From positions 4,130,476-4,194,475 of the forward strand of contig NC_051089.1 in NCBI RefSeq assembly GCF_901709675.1: 64,000 bases of DNA, given 5' to 3'. Every line of letters begins with the position of its first letter. The stretch's first letter is position 1. Under the pieces are notes generated by a model. It did no database searches. It was not told where the DNA came from and saw only the letters and a list, made by a program, of their open reading frames with translations. The position numbers and the translations under genes are program-made. This document shows positions 1 to 11,330 of this stretch, piece after piece. This DNA comes from Syngnathus acus. Its lineage: Eukaryota; Chordata; Actinopteri; Syngnathiformes; Syngnathidae.

Positions 1-579
1 AAGACATCAGGATTTATTTTTTTTTATTGTCTGGGCTTTTGTTTATCCACATTTTTTTTTTTTCAACTAACATTAAAATACATACAAAAAAGTTGAAGTC
101 GCTAAAGTTTACCGAGGCATGATTATGGTTCATACTAGAAAATGATGACGTCATCAAGTGTAGCCTAATCCAACATGGCCGCATCGCATCGGGAAGGTTT
201 TGATTGCCCCCCCCACTTCCCTTATCCTTCACTCCCACCCTCCAAATTGAAAGTGACAAGCCACTTAGGCCGAGGTGTCCACGCATAGCAAGGCCCCCCC
301 CCCCCCCCACTTGCGGCCATCAGCAGCCATGTAGGCCCACTTACAACTGTCAGCCTGATTAAATGACAGCTGCTTTTCGGAAATGTTTCGGCTTGTATCC
401 GATAGAGCACAAAAAAAAATGTCCAGTGTAATAAACATCATTGGTTCCGCTTCCTTAAATCTGCCAATAACGTTCCCGCCCGTCGCTATGGTGACCGACT
501 CATAGTCTCCATAGGCCTCAATGGAATAGTTAACATGCTTTTTATTTATTTTTTATTCTGTTGTATTCTTTCTCCACAG
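1..579 (+). other. chst8 intron (3' part)
   Basis: No coding exon is recognisable. The stretch is A/T-rich with a 17-nt poly(C) tract near 294-310. It ends in a good pyrimidine tract and acceptor before the exon at 580. Short open frames here show no conserved motif. Confidence 0.6.
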
Positions 580-617
580 ATATGAAACTTGATGGGATTT
601 TGCAGCAATCCAGGGAG
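580..617 (+). CDS. chst8: chst8 internal coding exon (stem region)
   Basis: This 38-nt exon lies between a pyrimidine-rich acceptor ending at 579 and a GTATGT donor at 618. It contributes two bases of a split codon plus 12 codons ([12 protein letters not shown]) that read straight into the next exon in phase. The methionine at 582 could be mistaken for the start, but beginning there would leave the protein without the membrane anchor found in the family. I take it as an internal exon. The residues are poorly conserved, so the support is splice sites and frame only. Confidence 0.6.
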
Positions 618-2862
618 GTATGTTTGCTCCACGCACACACATACACACAAATTCACAAGCTCACCTGATATCAGTCTTATATCAGATACCTTTGGAGCAC
701 AAAGTTTTGAATTGTGTCCAAAAATGAAATTTCGATTGTTTTTTTTTTTTTTATATTATTTTCACCTAAAAATATTTGTTTTCAATTGTATCAATTTTCT
801 CAAAATGTGTGAATTTAAATGGGGGAGGGGGGTATTTTCTGGGAAAATAAATATAAATTTATCTACATCGTCATTTCAGGAGACTTATAGCGCTTTACTG
901 ATATCATACGTTGCTCAACACGTTTTAAAAAGGTTTATGATGATGTTTGAACTTCAGTGTGATTCTTGTACTGTTTAAAAATGGCAGGGCAAGCATAGAA
1001 GCGCAGTGGAGAGCGGAGAACATCTCAGTTTTTCACTATTTGAAGCCTAATTCTATATACATACATATGGCATTTTTTAAAATTATTATTCATTTTGATG
1101 GTGTGTCAACTTCAATAGACTTTTTTATTTTTTTTATTTTCATTGACTTAAATGTGGCATCACAATCTTTATCCCAAGTCGTGGACATTTAACCTAAAAA
1201 ACAAATCAAAACCTAAAATGTTCCCAATATATAACAAAAAGTATTGGAATATGAGAAATGAAAACTATGTTGAATGTAGCCACTATGATTGTGAAGTTTC
1301 TTTCCAACTTCTTTATCCTGCCGTGGCGCCAAGCCTTTCTCGTCATCTGCAGGGATGATCCCAGCAAGATCCAGGAAGGACATAGTCCTCGTAAAATGTG
1401 TCAAGTGACTTGATGACACCATCAGAACATTCTATTGAAATCAAATGTCAGCATGCTCGGTGGCCTTGGGCATGTTGGTCCACCAGGCAGTTGGAAATTC
1501 TCAATGAAACATGCCACTCAGTGTTTATGGGACACCTAAATTATATGATGGCAACACCAGGAAGGAGTTTGGCCACACTGTGGAACTTAATCAGGAGAAT
1601 TGTTGTTGTAGCGCAACAGCACCATCTAGCGGTTCATTTAATAACTAAGCGTTGCACTGTGTGATTCATTACAGGACAAAGAGCGAGAAAATCAAGATCC
1701 CCAAGTTGTTGACGTCATGGTTCCGAGTCCAATCTCCCCCATCCAGTTCCCGCATTTCTGGAAGAGTGAACAGTTGGTCATGGGTGGATCCCAGGAACAG
1801 GACTTGGGCTCACAGCGCATTTCCAAGAAGCACCGCAAGCTCCTGAAAACAAGTCCACCCATGCAGCGAACCAACACCTCTCCCTCCTCCTCCTCCTCCT
1901 CCTCCTCCTCTTCTTCTTCTTTGACTTCATTCTCAAGATTGTTTCCCCTCCAGCATTGGCGGAAGCTCCTCAGCATCTTGGAGAGACGCCGGCAGATCAT
2001 TAAGAAGATGTGCGCCAAGTACAAGAGCAACGTCTCCAAGACCATCACGCAGGACCAAGTGAAGAACATCTTTGTTGAGGACAAGCACAAGGTCCTCTAC
2101 TGCCAGGTAGAAAACTCGCAAATGTGATGATACAGTTGGCGAGTTGATGAAACAGATTTTCCTTCCATCATCTAGGTACCCAAAGCAGGCTGCTCCAACT
2201 GGAAGCGGACTTTGATGGTCCTGGCAGGAGTAACGTCTGACCCTCACAGCATCACCCACGATACGGCCCACTTCGGCAACTTCTTGAAAACCCTGAAGAG
2301 TTTCGACCGGCAGGGCATCATGCGCCGCCTGAACAGCTACACCAAAGTCATGTTTGTGCGAGAGCCTTTCGAGAGGGTCGTGTCGGCCTACAGGGACAAG
2401 TTCGAGAACCCCAACGACTACTACCACAAAGGCTTCGGGAGGCCCATCATCTCCAAGTACAGGCCCAACGCCACCAGGTCGGCCTTGGCGTCGGGCAACG
2501 GCGTCACCTTCCAGGAGTTTGTGCAGTACCTGCTGGACGTGCACCGGCCCGTGGGCATGGACATTCACTGGGAACCGGCCAACCAAGTGTGCAACCCGTG
2601 CCTCATTGACTACGACTTCATCGGCAAGTTTGAGAACATGGAGGAGGAGGCCGAACTGCTGCTGCGCTTGGTCGGGGCGCCGCGGAACCTCACGCTGCCC
2701 AAATTCAAGGACCGGAACTCGTCCGACGAGAGGACGTCGTTGAAGCTCACGCAAAAGTATTTCGAGCGCATCGGCGCGCTGGAGAGACAGCGGGTGTACG
2801 ACTTTTACTACATGGACTATCTCATGTTTAATTACTCCAAACCTTATCAGGTTTTATACTGA
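580..2862 (+). CDS. chst8: chst8, carbohydrate sulfotransferase 8 (GalNAc-4-O-sulfotransferase), 3' part, exons 580-617, 1675-2106, 2176-2862
   Basis: The enzyme family moves sulfate from PAPS to the 4-OH of terminal GalNAc on LacdiNAc N-glycans in the Golgi lumen, for example on pituitary glycoprotein hormones. Seen here: the last exon opens with the 5'-phosphosulfate-binding motif [11 protein letters not shown] and carries the 3'-phosphate-binding motif [17 protein letters not shown] (from 2353). It then continues through [29 protein letters not shown] and the ending [14 protein letters not shown]. That ending matches CHST8 better than CHST9, and kctd15 lies downstream as in human. N-glycosylation sequons NAT, NLT, NSS and NYS are present. 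About 384 residues are visible, against 424 in human CHST8 from memory. The missing N-terminus would hold the type II membrane anchor, upstream of the window. All three exons join in phase. I am very sure of the family and fairly sure of the paralogue. Confidence 0.93.
618..1674 (+). other. chst8 intron
   Basis: A 1057-bp intron with GTATGT donor and ACAG acceptor. It holds A/T-rich unique-looking DNA. The part from about 1300 to 1660 is more balanced in composition and could be an old repeat, but I do not recognise it. No coding motif is seen. Confidence 0.6.
1675..2106 (+). CDS. chst8: chst8 penultimate coding exon (stem, poly-Ser, start of catalytic domain)
   Basis: This is a 144-codon exon in phase 0, with acceptor AG at 1673-1674 and donor GT at 2107. 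It encodes a low-complexity Golgi stem and then the conserved lead-in to the catalytic domain (KMCAKYKSN, then [12 protein letters not shown]), which corresponds to ACAKYR...FVEDRHRVLYCE in human CHST8. A run of TCC/TCT codons near 1880-1921 encodes an uninterrupted serine tract. Only a 69-bp intron separates it from the last exon. Confidence 0.9.
2176..2862 (+). CDS. chst8: chst8 last coding exon (sulfotransferase catalytic domain)
   Basis: This exon has 228 codons plus TGA at 2860-2862. It opens at the 5'-PSB loop ([11 protein letters not shown]), and the 3'-PB motif is encoded from 2353. It is GC-rich compared with the surrounding introns. The C-terminus [11 protein letters not shown] is collinear with human CHST8 (FNYSKPFADLY, from memory). 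Confidence 0.95.
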   Translation, partial: VPKAGCSNWKRTLMVLAGVTSDPHSITHDTAHFGNFLKTLKSFDRQGIMRRLNSYTKVMFVREPFERVVSAYRDKFENPNDYYHKGFGRPIISKYRPNATRSALASGNGVTFQEFVQYLLDVHRPVGMDIHWEPANQVCNPCLIDYDFIGKFENMEEEAELLLRLVGAPRNLTLPKFKDRNSSDERTSLKLTQKYFERIGALERQRVYDFYYMDYLMFNYSKPYQVLY

Positions 2863-3115
2863 TGGATTGGCGTGGCCACTTCTGCAGCTATTCCACATCA
2901 GTCGTCTTGTTTGAGGATTTTTTCCTTTGTTTTTACAATCTTTGTACCAGATTACAAGATGCAAAAATGTGTATAATGCTGCATTCGATTTCCGCTTGAC
3001 AATAAGCGTACCCTGGTAAAGCCTTTATAAATGATTTTTCAGATTGGTTATGAGCAATGCTTTGTGAAGCCAAAGTTTCTGTCAAGTCAAAATAAATGTG
3101 GAAGTAGACAAGAAG
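2863..3115 (+). other. chst8: chst8 3' UTR with poly(A) signal
   Basis: Non-coding sequence follows the chst8 stop. An AATAAA hexamer at 3091-3096 suggests cleavage near 3115. A second AATAAA at 3942-3947 could mark a longer form, but repeat-like DNA begins at about 3185, which makes the proximal site the simpler choice. Confidence 0.55.
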
Positions 3116-3184
3116 TTAATTTGTTTTGATTTTGGGGTAACTGATGCAACATATTTTACTTACATGACACTAAAGATTCTCATC

Positions 3185-3520
3185 GATCAGGGGCGGAGCT
3201 AGGCTTTTAACTTTGGGGTGGGGCATGGGGTGGCCAAGGCTATATCAGGGGGGTCCATATAACAAACAAAAAAACTAAAAATGAAAATAATTCTACAGAA
3301 AATGCAGATTAATATGAATTATATGGCGTGTGGGAAACAAAATGGCGGAAGAATCGAAAAATACCCTAAATAACTTTTAGATGGCGACATTTGGCAACTT
3401 CAATTTTAACCAGTTATAATATTTCAAACAAATGATGCTCTAACCAAATTTTTGACTAACTCTAAACTTTTGAAAGGACTTTTTTTTGGAAGGGGGTGGG
3501 GTCAACAGACTTTAAAGTCA
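3185..3520 (+). repeat. Degenerate dispersed repeat starting with a GGGGCGGAGCTAG motif
   Basis: The opening CAGGGGCGGAGCTAGGC, followed by a G-rich stretch with GGGTGGGGC and GGTGGCC, resembles the end of a DNA-transposon-like repeat common in fish genomes. Another G-rich block lies near 3490-3502. Boundaries and class are uncertain. Confidence 0.35.
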
Positions 3521-4565
3521 AATGGCTAACGTGAATTTGCTAAACAATCACAAAATGAACCCCAGCTTTGTCTCCAGCTTTGTCCCACTCTGGAACTGAT
3601 GGTAGCATTTTTGTACGTTTATGCTCTTGTTATGTTTGTGCTTTGAAATACGACTCGTCACTTACTTGGGCATCCAGGTATTTATTTACAGGGTACACCG
3701 TGTTGCTGTCTGTTTGTGGTATGGTACAGACGTTCCAAAGTGTGTTGGGAGCAGCAATGCAAATCATTATGCATTTCACAAAACAAAGCAGATTTGGTTC
3801 TTTGACAATCTAAGAAAAATAAATAGCGAGGATGTTACAACTGAAAAGTCGGGAGAATTTAGTCGAATTTTGTACAAAACGTTCTGCACTTAGAAGTTTG
3901 TATTCTAGTTATTGTATTTGTTTTGAAATCAATTTTATTGGAATAAATAAAGATGAATTGAATTGAGCTGAGTAAATTCAGTTTTTATCATTGAACTAGA
4001 ATTTTTTTCCAAGCCACATTATTCAGTTGTGGGGGGTGGGGGCAACTTGTTGCTAGGCAGACTTTGAAGCAAACAATCGCCCAATTGGTCCACAATATAA
4101 CTCAGTCGGGGGGAAATGCTGTTAATGGCTGCATGTGAATTTTGAAACTGAACTGTCCTGTATTAAAAATGAAATCCAAATTTGCCACTATTGCTCTATA
4201 TTCATTATAAAATGGAATTTCTTTTTAGGACACAAACAGTCAGAATTATTGCAAGCTACATTTCATGTAATGTAAATTTTCCACTGGGGAATAATGTCAT
4301 ATTTTGAACATGTTTGTTTGTGACAAATAATGCTTAACTTTTTTTTGGCTACAATTTCTTAGTAAATAATTTCTCGCTACAAAATGTTCCCTATTGACTC
4401 CCTGTGAACTGCTCAGTCAGTAACACTGTACCCAACACTACACACACACAAAACTACACACACTGTACTGACACCCAGTCTGCAGCCTTGTATAAGCTTT
4501 TTCCCACTCTTTATTCTGTACAATTGTATAATGGGCATTCAGATGATTCTATATTTTTCTATTTC

Positions 4566-4622
4566 TAATATATATATATATATGTCTATATACACACACA
4601 CACACATTCACATATATAGTAT
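4566..4622. repeat. Compound AT / AC microsatellite
   Basis: An alternating TA tract followed by an (AC)n tract and another AT-rich piece. It is a simple-sequence repeat. The open frame over it is low-complexity and not a gene. Confidence 0.85.
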
Positions 4623-6098
4623 ATTATACATAATCAGTGGAGTGAAGTTAACTTTTGTTTTGATGTCATTGATTGTGATGCCAGTGTGTCGCCACCAGCG
4701 ATTAAAAAATAATAATTATTGAAGAGCTTAAGACAAGCTTGGACTCCAAATGAGTTTTGTGTTTGTTGTGCTTGATGGCACAACTTTGGCACAACGCAAT
4801 TTATCTATCAATCACTATTCAGAATAACAGTATGGTGCATAAAAAAAATGCAAGTCTCTGTTTATAAGAAACTCCCAACACAAATGGCACTAAAGATTTT
4901 TTATTCGCCTTATAGTGTGCACTATTAGAAAGTCTAGAGCCAAGGCAGACATTTTAAAACAAGGTACGTCAAAATATATGAGGTACTTTCTTTGGGTTGG
5001 CTACAGGAGTTTGTGCTTTACGTGACAAAATGCTCTGTAATGTTTATTTTTTTTATGAGTGAGTGGAAATGCACATTATTGACACCTATAGTACTCCTTA
5101 TAATCAAATTTGGTGGTATATATATGGTGACTTAATACTTTTTTTCCCACTATATCTGTGATGGCTTTTTGCAAAATTCCAAAATCTAATCTTTAATTAG
5201 GTCTTGGTTTAATTCTGTGCTGATTATAGCCCCACCCTTAGCAAAATAATAATAATACTGCATCAAAATTATTGCTTTTAATGCCCCCCCCTTCCGCAAA
5301 ACACGATTTTTTGACGTGTGCGTGTGAATTAAAATCATTCAGTAACCGAAGTAACAAGTGAATGTATAACTGTTGGTGCAATTGTGTAAGAAAAAAAGTG
5401 TAAAAGACAAAAAAAATAGCTACAGTCTCAAGCCTTTTGTCTTATTTTACACTGCCAATCAAATGGTGACTTTTCAGGAAGACATTTTTCAGGTGGCTCG
5501 TTTTTTTTCCCCCCCCGTGTCTACTAATAAAATTGTCTTTAGCATTTTAAAGCTGTCTCTTGTATTATTTTTTTTTAGTGAGAGCTCCATCAACACAAAT
5601 ATTTAGCTTAGCCTCGTTTGCTCACTCAGCAACCGCAACGCCTCGAGGAGGACCCCAAAAATAAAAGAAAAATACAGCGTTCATTTCTTTACCTTGTAAA
5701 ATTCATCCGCAGTATTTTAACCGCTTTATGTCGACAAGTTCCTTGTTACATATCGAATGCAATCTTCCATTGACGTGATTTATGCAGCAACTTTAATGGA
5801 GCTGAATGTATAAACAAAAAGTCTCAGCAGCCGCCACATAAGTGCTTCTTTCACCTTGAGCTAATATTATATCTCCACATTTTGTGATGCCCTCAGCTTC
5901 ATTTTGATTGATATGCCATTTAAGCTGAGATTCTCCTGCCAGCACTTTAACGACAACATAGCACCAAATGTATTTTAAATGTTAAGTGGCTGTCTCTTCT
6001 ACATGTTCACATTCACTAATTGATTCTTGAGACATAAAGTCAAGCACAACTAGCATCACCTCTTCAGCAAAAACGACTATCTGCCATTTTTTTTAGAC

Positions 6099-6395
6099 CA
6101 GGGGTGTCAAACTCATTTTTCCGAGGCCCATTATGACTGTCAACCCAAATAAATGTATGAGCACCTCATATTATATACAGTAAAAGCTACAAAACAAACT
6201 GACAAATAACTCGTTTTCAAATCAGACGAGTAAAAACTGGTCAAATATTTTTAAAAAAAAAAGATATTAAAAGTGAAGAGAATTTGCAATTCTAGTAATG
6301 ACACACGAATTTGATGCACAATTTGTCTTCGCGGTCCACATAAAATGATGTGGCGGGCCGTATCTGGCCCCCGGGCCTTGAGTTTGATACCTGTG
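6099..6395 (-). mobile_element. hAT-like MITE copy 1 (297 bp) with degenerate 8-bp target duplication
   Basis: The termini are inverted repeats: CAGGGGTGTCAAACTC on the left, and on the right the reverse complement of CACAGGTATCAAACTC. The flanking 8-mers TTTTAGAC (6091-6098) and ATTGAGAC (6396-6403) match at 6 of 8 bases, as for an old hAT insertion. The interior has no coding capacity and aligns by eye with the copy at 41713 in the opposite orientation. Confidence 0.8.
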
Positions 6396-8106
6396 ATTGA
6401 GACACAAACTGGAAGCCTGTCGGAAGAGTTTCTCTCCTCTCTTCAGCCAACACTTTATTACCAAAACTAAATTCCTCTTTGGATGGGATTAAGTTCATAC
6501 CGGTATTATGCAATAGTGAGATCAGTGATGGAAAAGGTGAGAAGAAAGACGGTGGAGGGAAGATGAGGGAGACAGGGGTCCGAACTGACCATCGCTTGAA
6601 ATGTGACAACATCATGCCGCTAGCAGGCCGCAGGTAAGTCCAGCAGCTAAGACTCTCTCCGAGTCAGGACGGATGGGCTTCCTTCTGAGGACTAAATTAA
6701 TATCGGGATTGCTTTGGGAGCTCCCGCGGTGATAATCAGGCAGGAGTTATCTGGAGGACCCGAAGGCGGTCTGGAAGACGGCGAGGGGTGGGGGGTCCTC
6801 GCCAACTAGCAGAGCTTCACTTCCGACCCTTTGGGAATCCCTCAATAGGTTTTTAGGAAGGAAGTCTCAAGTTTTAGATGTGACTTTTAAAAAGTAGCAC
6901 TATGTCACTGTCAAAGCAATTAAGGTGAATATATTAAGTCGTTTCATTCGACTTTCTGTATTCAAAATCAAATTCAAGTGTGATGTGCATTTTTAGGTAG
7001 ACACTATTTGAGCCATACAAATGCTAAAATATGAGTCATTATTCTGGCGATAATGCACACAGGGAAATGAACACTTCCCTGCGCCACCAGTAGATGGTGC
7101 TGTGGTCTCTCCAATATATCCTATCTATTTTCTCCCGTGGTGTCAACCACGAGTCATCGAGGGCAACCATAATGCATGATTTAGATCTTTTTCTCCTCCA
7201 GCACGCCTGATTCAAACGAGCACGATCGTTCAGCCATCTATATATATTCATTTTTCCTGATTACTTTTTTTGTTACCATCAAAATCCTTTTCACACACAA
7301 AAAAACCAACATGAATATGACGTGCAAAAGTCTCACGACTGTGAAAAACTGTATTTCCACCAAAAGAACTTGCTGGCATTTCATGCTATGACCATAAAAT
7401 GTCATCAGCCTGGGTCGCTGTGTGCTGTACAGAGCGCTCTCCATTCAGCCCGAGGCCCTGGCCACACGAGAAGATGGCACCCTCCGCCAAGCCCTTCTCT
7501 TTCTCCACCCCCGCCTGCCACCCTTTTTCTTTCTTCCTAACATAGTGACCCACCCAAACCATCTTTGCGTTTCACCCTCCTGCTTGGCGCCCCGAGGCCC
7601 TATGCGGGCTTGCATGGTGTCACTGCGGCGGCCTCAGTGTTGACAAAGCAGAAGACACATCAGAGCTCAACAAAAGCATGGCGGGCTGCAGTTTGTCTCG
7701 AGAAACAGCAAAGGGCCCTCGAGGGCGGACGCCCGTTCTCGGCGGGCCCCCCCCCTCAGACGAAGTGTGTGTGCGTGCATGACAGCGCCTTGATGGATAA
7801 GTGAAAATATAAAGCATAAGTCAAGGTTGCCACTTGATGTCATCATGACACATGCACTCTAATGAGGACTGTGGGTGCTGCCCTCCAGGCGTGCAGAGCG
7901 CAGGGAGGGAGGGGGGGGGGGGATGGATGAGAGGATGCTATGTGATGCATAGCAGATGTGATTGGCGACATGGCGCCGTTCTAGTCGTGACGGCAAAGCA
8001 AATATTAGCAGCGAAGCGGACTTTTTATTTTTTCCAGGTGTGATGCTGTTGTGTGCAGATATAATTGATATTTTCTGAGGGAAACTCGTGTTTACAATTC
8101 TGGAGT

Positions 8107-8190
8107 GTAAGTGTTTAGCACGTCTGCCTCGCAGTTCTGAGGTTCAGGGTTGGATTCTTGGCACATTAAGTGGGTTTAGTGTTGGTACTA
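8107..8190 (+). repeat. tRNA-headed SINE fragment
   Basis: The run TTTAGCACGTCTGCCTCGC, followed by TTCTGAGGTTCAGGGTT, has the box A / box B character of the tRNA-derived head of a SINE widespread in teleosts. The box B region is degenerate, and both ends are truncated. It is not a functional tRNA gene. Confidence 0.65.
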
Positions 8191-9091
8191 GCATACACCG
8201 ACGCTAGGGGGTGCTACAGCCCTGTTAAAACGTACCATCTCTATGGACTGGGTCTGAGGTGAAAGGGTCGACTCGGTTCCGGACAAAAGACGCACGCACA
8301 TTTTCAATAAGCATCTCAATCTAATATTCGGAATAGACCGAAAACACAAAAAGTTAACAGCACCGGGGTCATTGCACTTCTACCTGCCTCAAAACGGCAT
8401 CTCCGAGGGAAAATAGTTTCTTTGTGCTTTTTTGGAACCATAATTGCCGACTTGGAGCATCTTGAGGCAATGCTTTTTTTTTCTTTCTGTTTTTTTGCTA
8501 TCTGGCTTTTTCTGTACATTGTAAGCGAACGCCCGCAAACACAGCCTATTAATAAAGTGACACCTTTTTACCCCCGTTACTTCTCGGAGGTGACGAACAA
8601 TAAGTGTCGCTGCACACACACACACACTCACACACTCATCTCGACATCAAGCAGAATGTCAAATGGCTGCAAGAGCAGAAACAGTCGGGCTCCACCAATC
8701 GCACACATTCACTTAAAACTTCACAAAGAAAACAATCATAAATGCAAGTTCCCAATGTTCTTCTTCAACTTTCTCCACATGGCCAGAGGGGAGTGCTTGT
8801 CTGATGGCAAATGCTTGAGAGACATTCTAGATAATGCTGCTGTTACTCAAGGCTGGTTGTGAAGATATTTTTTTTATGGCCTGGCTCAAATTAAAATTCG
8901 TTTTTGAACAGAGAATCAATAGCACATACTTTTCAGCTTGCAAGCTACTTATAAAATGACCAAGTCAAAATGATCTACCTACAATAAAAATGCAAAACAT
9001 AAATGTATTTCTCCCATATTATTTAAGTTATTATTATTACAATTTAATATTGTGTATTCTTTCTTTCCTTTTTCTTTTTATTCTATTTATT

Positions 9092-9178
9092 TTATTTTTT
9101 TGCACTGATCGGTTGGCACTTTTTAAATTTCGTTGTACATGTGTGACAATGACAAGAAAGATCTATTCTATTCACTTT
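9092..9178 (+). repeat. Retroelement-like 3' tail
   Basis: TTTTTTTGCAC, then AAATTTCGTTGTAC, then ACAATGACAAGAAAGAT and an ATTCTATTC tail, resembles the 3' ends of dispersed LINE-type elements common in fish. There is no reverse-transcriptase coding sequence beside it, so this is a 5'-truncated remnant. The element class is uncertain. Confidence 0.45.
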
Positions 9179-9269
9179 TTACGATGAAGTATTTTTGCAT
9201 AACTGCATGAACCCACATTGCACAAATCATGAACCCACATTGCACAATCCAACACACATTGAACATTGT

Positions 9270-9740
9270 TTGCCCTTACCTTACTCTGATGACTTGTATT
9301 GAATGGCATCAACCAGGGTAGCTGCTGCTATCCAGCTTCAAGCATGCTTCCAGATGATCATCAGTCATGGTGGTATTTGGATTTCATAATCTTCATGTGG
9401 GAAAAGGTTGATTCGCACAAATGTTGGAGTTGCAGTAAGTTCCAGAACTGTTCATGAGCCCTGGACTTCAGCTCATTGTCAGCTTGTAGAGTTCAAATTT
9501 CCTTTTCCACACCTGACGAATTGAGGTGAAACAGCATTGCAATTTTTGATGCATGTAAATCCACCTCGGCATTTTCCCGAAAATGGTCAATGAAGCAACT
9601 GGCTCCAGTCAGCAAAGTCTTGAAAGCGTCTGTCAAACTTTGACAGTTCTCAATCTGCTTCAACAAATGCCTCTTTTATCGTGTCCCCATCTTGGAAGGA
9701 CTTCTTGTGCTTAAGTGACACACCCGAACTTTTGTTTCCC
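9270..9740 (-). pseudogene. Decayed hAT-superfamily transposase fragment
   Basis: Read on the minus strand from about 9630, one frame runs through DAFKTLLTGASCFIDHF, then SKIAMLFHLNSSG, then (after a stop) TLQADNELKSRAHEQFWNLL, then LCESTFSHMKIMKSKYHHD and another stop. The following frame continues MTDDHLEACLKL to about 9330. The LCESTFSHMKxxKSKYR...TDDHLEACL block is the conserved C-terminal dimerisation region of hAT transposases of the kind domesticated in GTF2IRD2 and ZBED-like genes. Two in-frame stops and a frameshift show it is dead. No intact N-terminal BED finger or catalytic region is seen. Confidence 0.75.
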
Positions 9741-11110
9741 TTCTTTGGAATATTAATTGCACACTGACAGATGAGGCAAACGCACTTACAAAATGACAAC
9801 CTGGGGGAAAAAAATCTTCCTAGGATTTCGTATGGAAGTGGTAGATTTTGCGCTTCTTAATCGGACCAGCTACCGCACTCAATCTTATACCCTTTGTTGT
9901 ATTTAGTTCAAATAAATCGGAAGCTAGCGACGCAGGAAGGTATGTGACCAAATTGACGCGCTTTAACGCGCATGCGTAAGGTGTCAAAACGTCAGACGTC
10001 AGATTGGCTACCCTGTATGTCAATCAAAAGAAAAACGTCAGTGCGGATCGACGATAGTCTATTTACGATCGACCCACACTTCCTTCGCAATCGATCAGGA
10101 GATCGCGATCATCGCACTTTGACTCAAAGAGATAATGAAGCGCTAAGTGAAGCCATTTTGTTAATCGCAGCTCTGTATGACATAACCATTCCTATACTGG
10201 TAAATATAAATACTTCTAAACTTGAATGTAATGGAACATCATTAAAGGTCCTACTATTTACCTAAAAACCATGCAATGCCATTTCGAGTCAATCTTAAAT
10301 AATTGACCATTTTTGTGGTGATCTATGACATCATCATGTCGTTAAAAAAAGTGCATGTATGGGGGGGGGGGGGCACATAAATATTCTCCTTTGTGGAGCT
10401 GTAGGCCACATTAACACCTGCTTTTCAGGCCCGGAGGCAAAGGTTTTATTTTTTTATATAGGGCCATGCATTAATTCATTGACTTCATTAATGCAAATGG
10501 AAGGCGGTGCATGAAAATGCACGCATATTTGAATTGATGCGCAATGTTGGCTTTAAATCTTATTTTTGTGATCAATAATCTGATTGGGCAACCTCGTGTG
10601 TCACTTGTGCACCTGCTATTGTGAGGCGCACACAAGTCCTCCGCGTGACCTACTTCACATTGACACGGCGCAGCTAAAATCCATAAATTAAGGAAATTAC
10701 TTGATGGGGCCCCGAGCCACTTTGTAAGCTATTTAAATCTTTAAATTTACAACATCCCTGCATAGGCCCGCCGCATGTAATTGAACTAACTCCAGGCTTG
10801 TTTCCTTTTAATGAGAAAAAAAATTCTACCCCCCCACCACCCGTCCCACCTTCCTCCAGTTTGTACCTCTGGAAGCAACAAATCTGTGCCGGCGGGGTGA
10901 GGGATGAGGGGGCTTTCTGGGGCGCACTGGGGTCTAATTACCAAGATTTGGCCCGCTCCAAGGAGAAATGCATTCCCACACTGCCACCGGTCCTGCTGTC
11001 AAACATTGCCAATGTTATCACTCTATTACCTCTTGGAAAACTTGTGCCAAAAAAGTGCCAGACCATGAAGATGGATGGAAATTCCATATTTGCCCTATTG
11101 CCAATGCTCT

Positions 11111-11330
11111 CCTCCAAAAGTATTGGAACAGTGAGGCCAAGTTATTTTTTGCTGTAGCCTGAAATGACAAAAAGGTGACTATGAGAGCAGAGGTTAACAA
11201 TTCAAGTTTTATTTTCCCCCTGCGAAGGTTACATCTTAACTTGACACCACCAGATATTGTTTGATAAAAACTCTCCCTCAATAAAGCGTACTGATCGATG
11301 TGATCAAAAGTTAATATATGTGATGTAGTA
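11111..11330 (+). mobile_element. DNA-transposon-like relic
   Basis: The block CTCCAAAAGTATTGGAACAG, then TGAGGCCAAGTTATTTTTTG, then CTGTAGCCTGAAATGAC, resembles a dispersed element with AAAAGTATTGGAAC ends common in teleosts and probably of Tc1/mariner type. The interior to about 11330 is degenerate with no open transposase. The class is from memory and tentative. Confidence 0.45.

Noticed and set aside
1717-2127. Reading chst8 as starting at the ATG at 1717
   Set aside because: The frame is open upstream to a good acceptor at 1674 and joins an upstream exon in phase. Starting here would remove the membrane anchor, and the frame's end runs into the intron.
1933-2754. A 273-codon open frame antisense to the last chst8 exons
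   Set aside because: It is the mirror of GC-rich sulfotransferase coding sequence and includes the intron at 2107-2175. It shows no domain of its own.
3568-3893. Two overlapping 80-90 codon open frames between chst8 and kctd15
   Set aside because: No known domain or splice context. They may be part of an old repeat ending near the AATAAA at 3942.
8107-8165. Possible tRNA gene
   Set aside because: Box A and B-like words are present, but there is no cloverleaf or acceptor stem. It is a SINE head.
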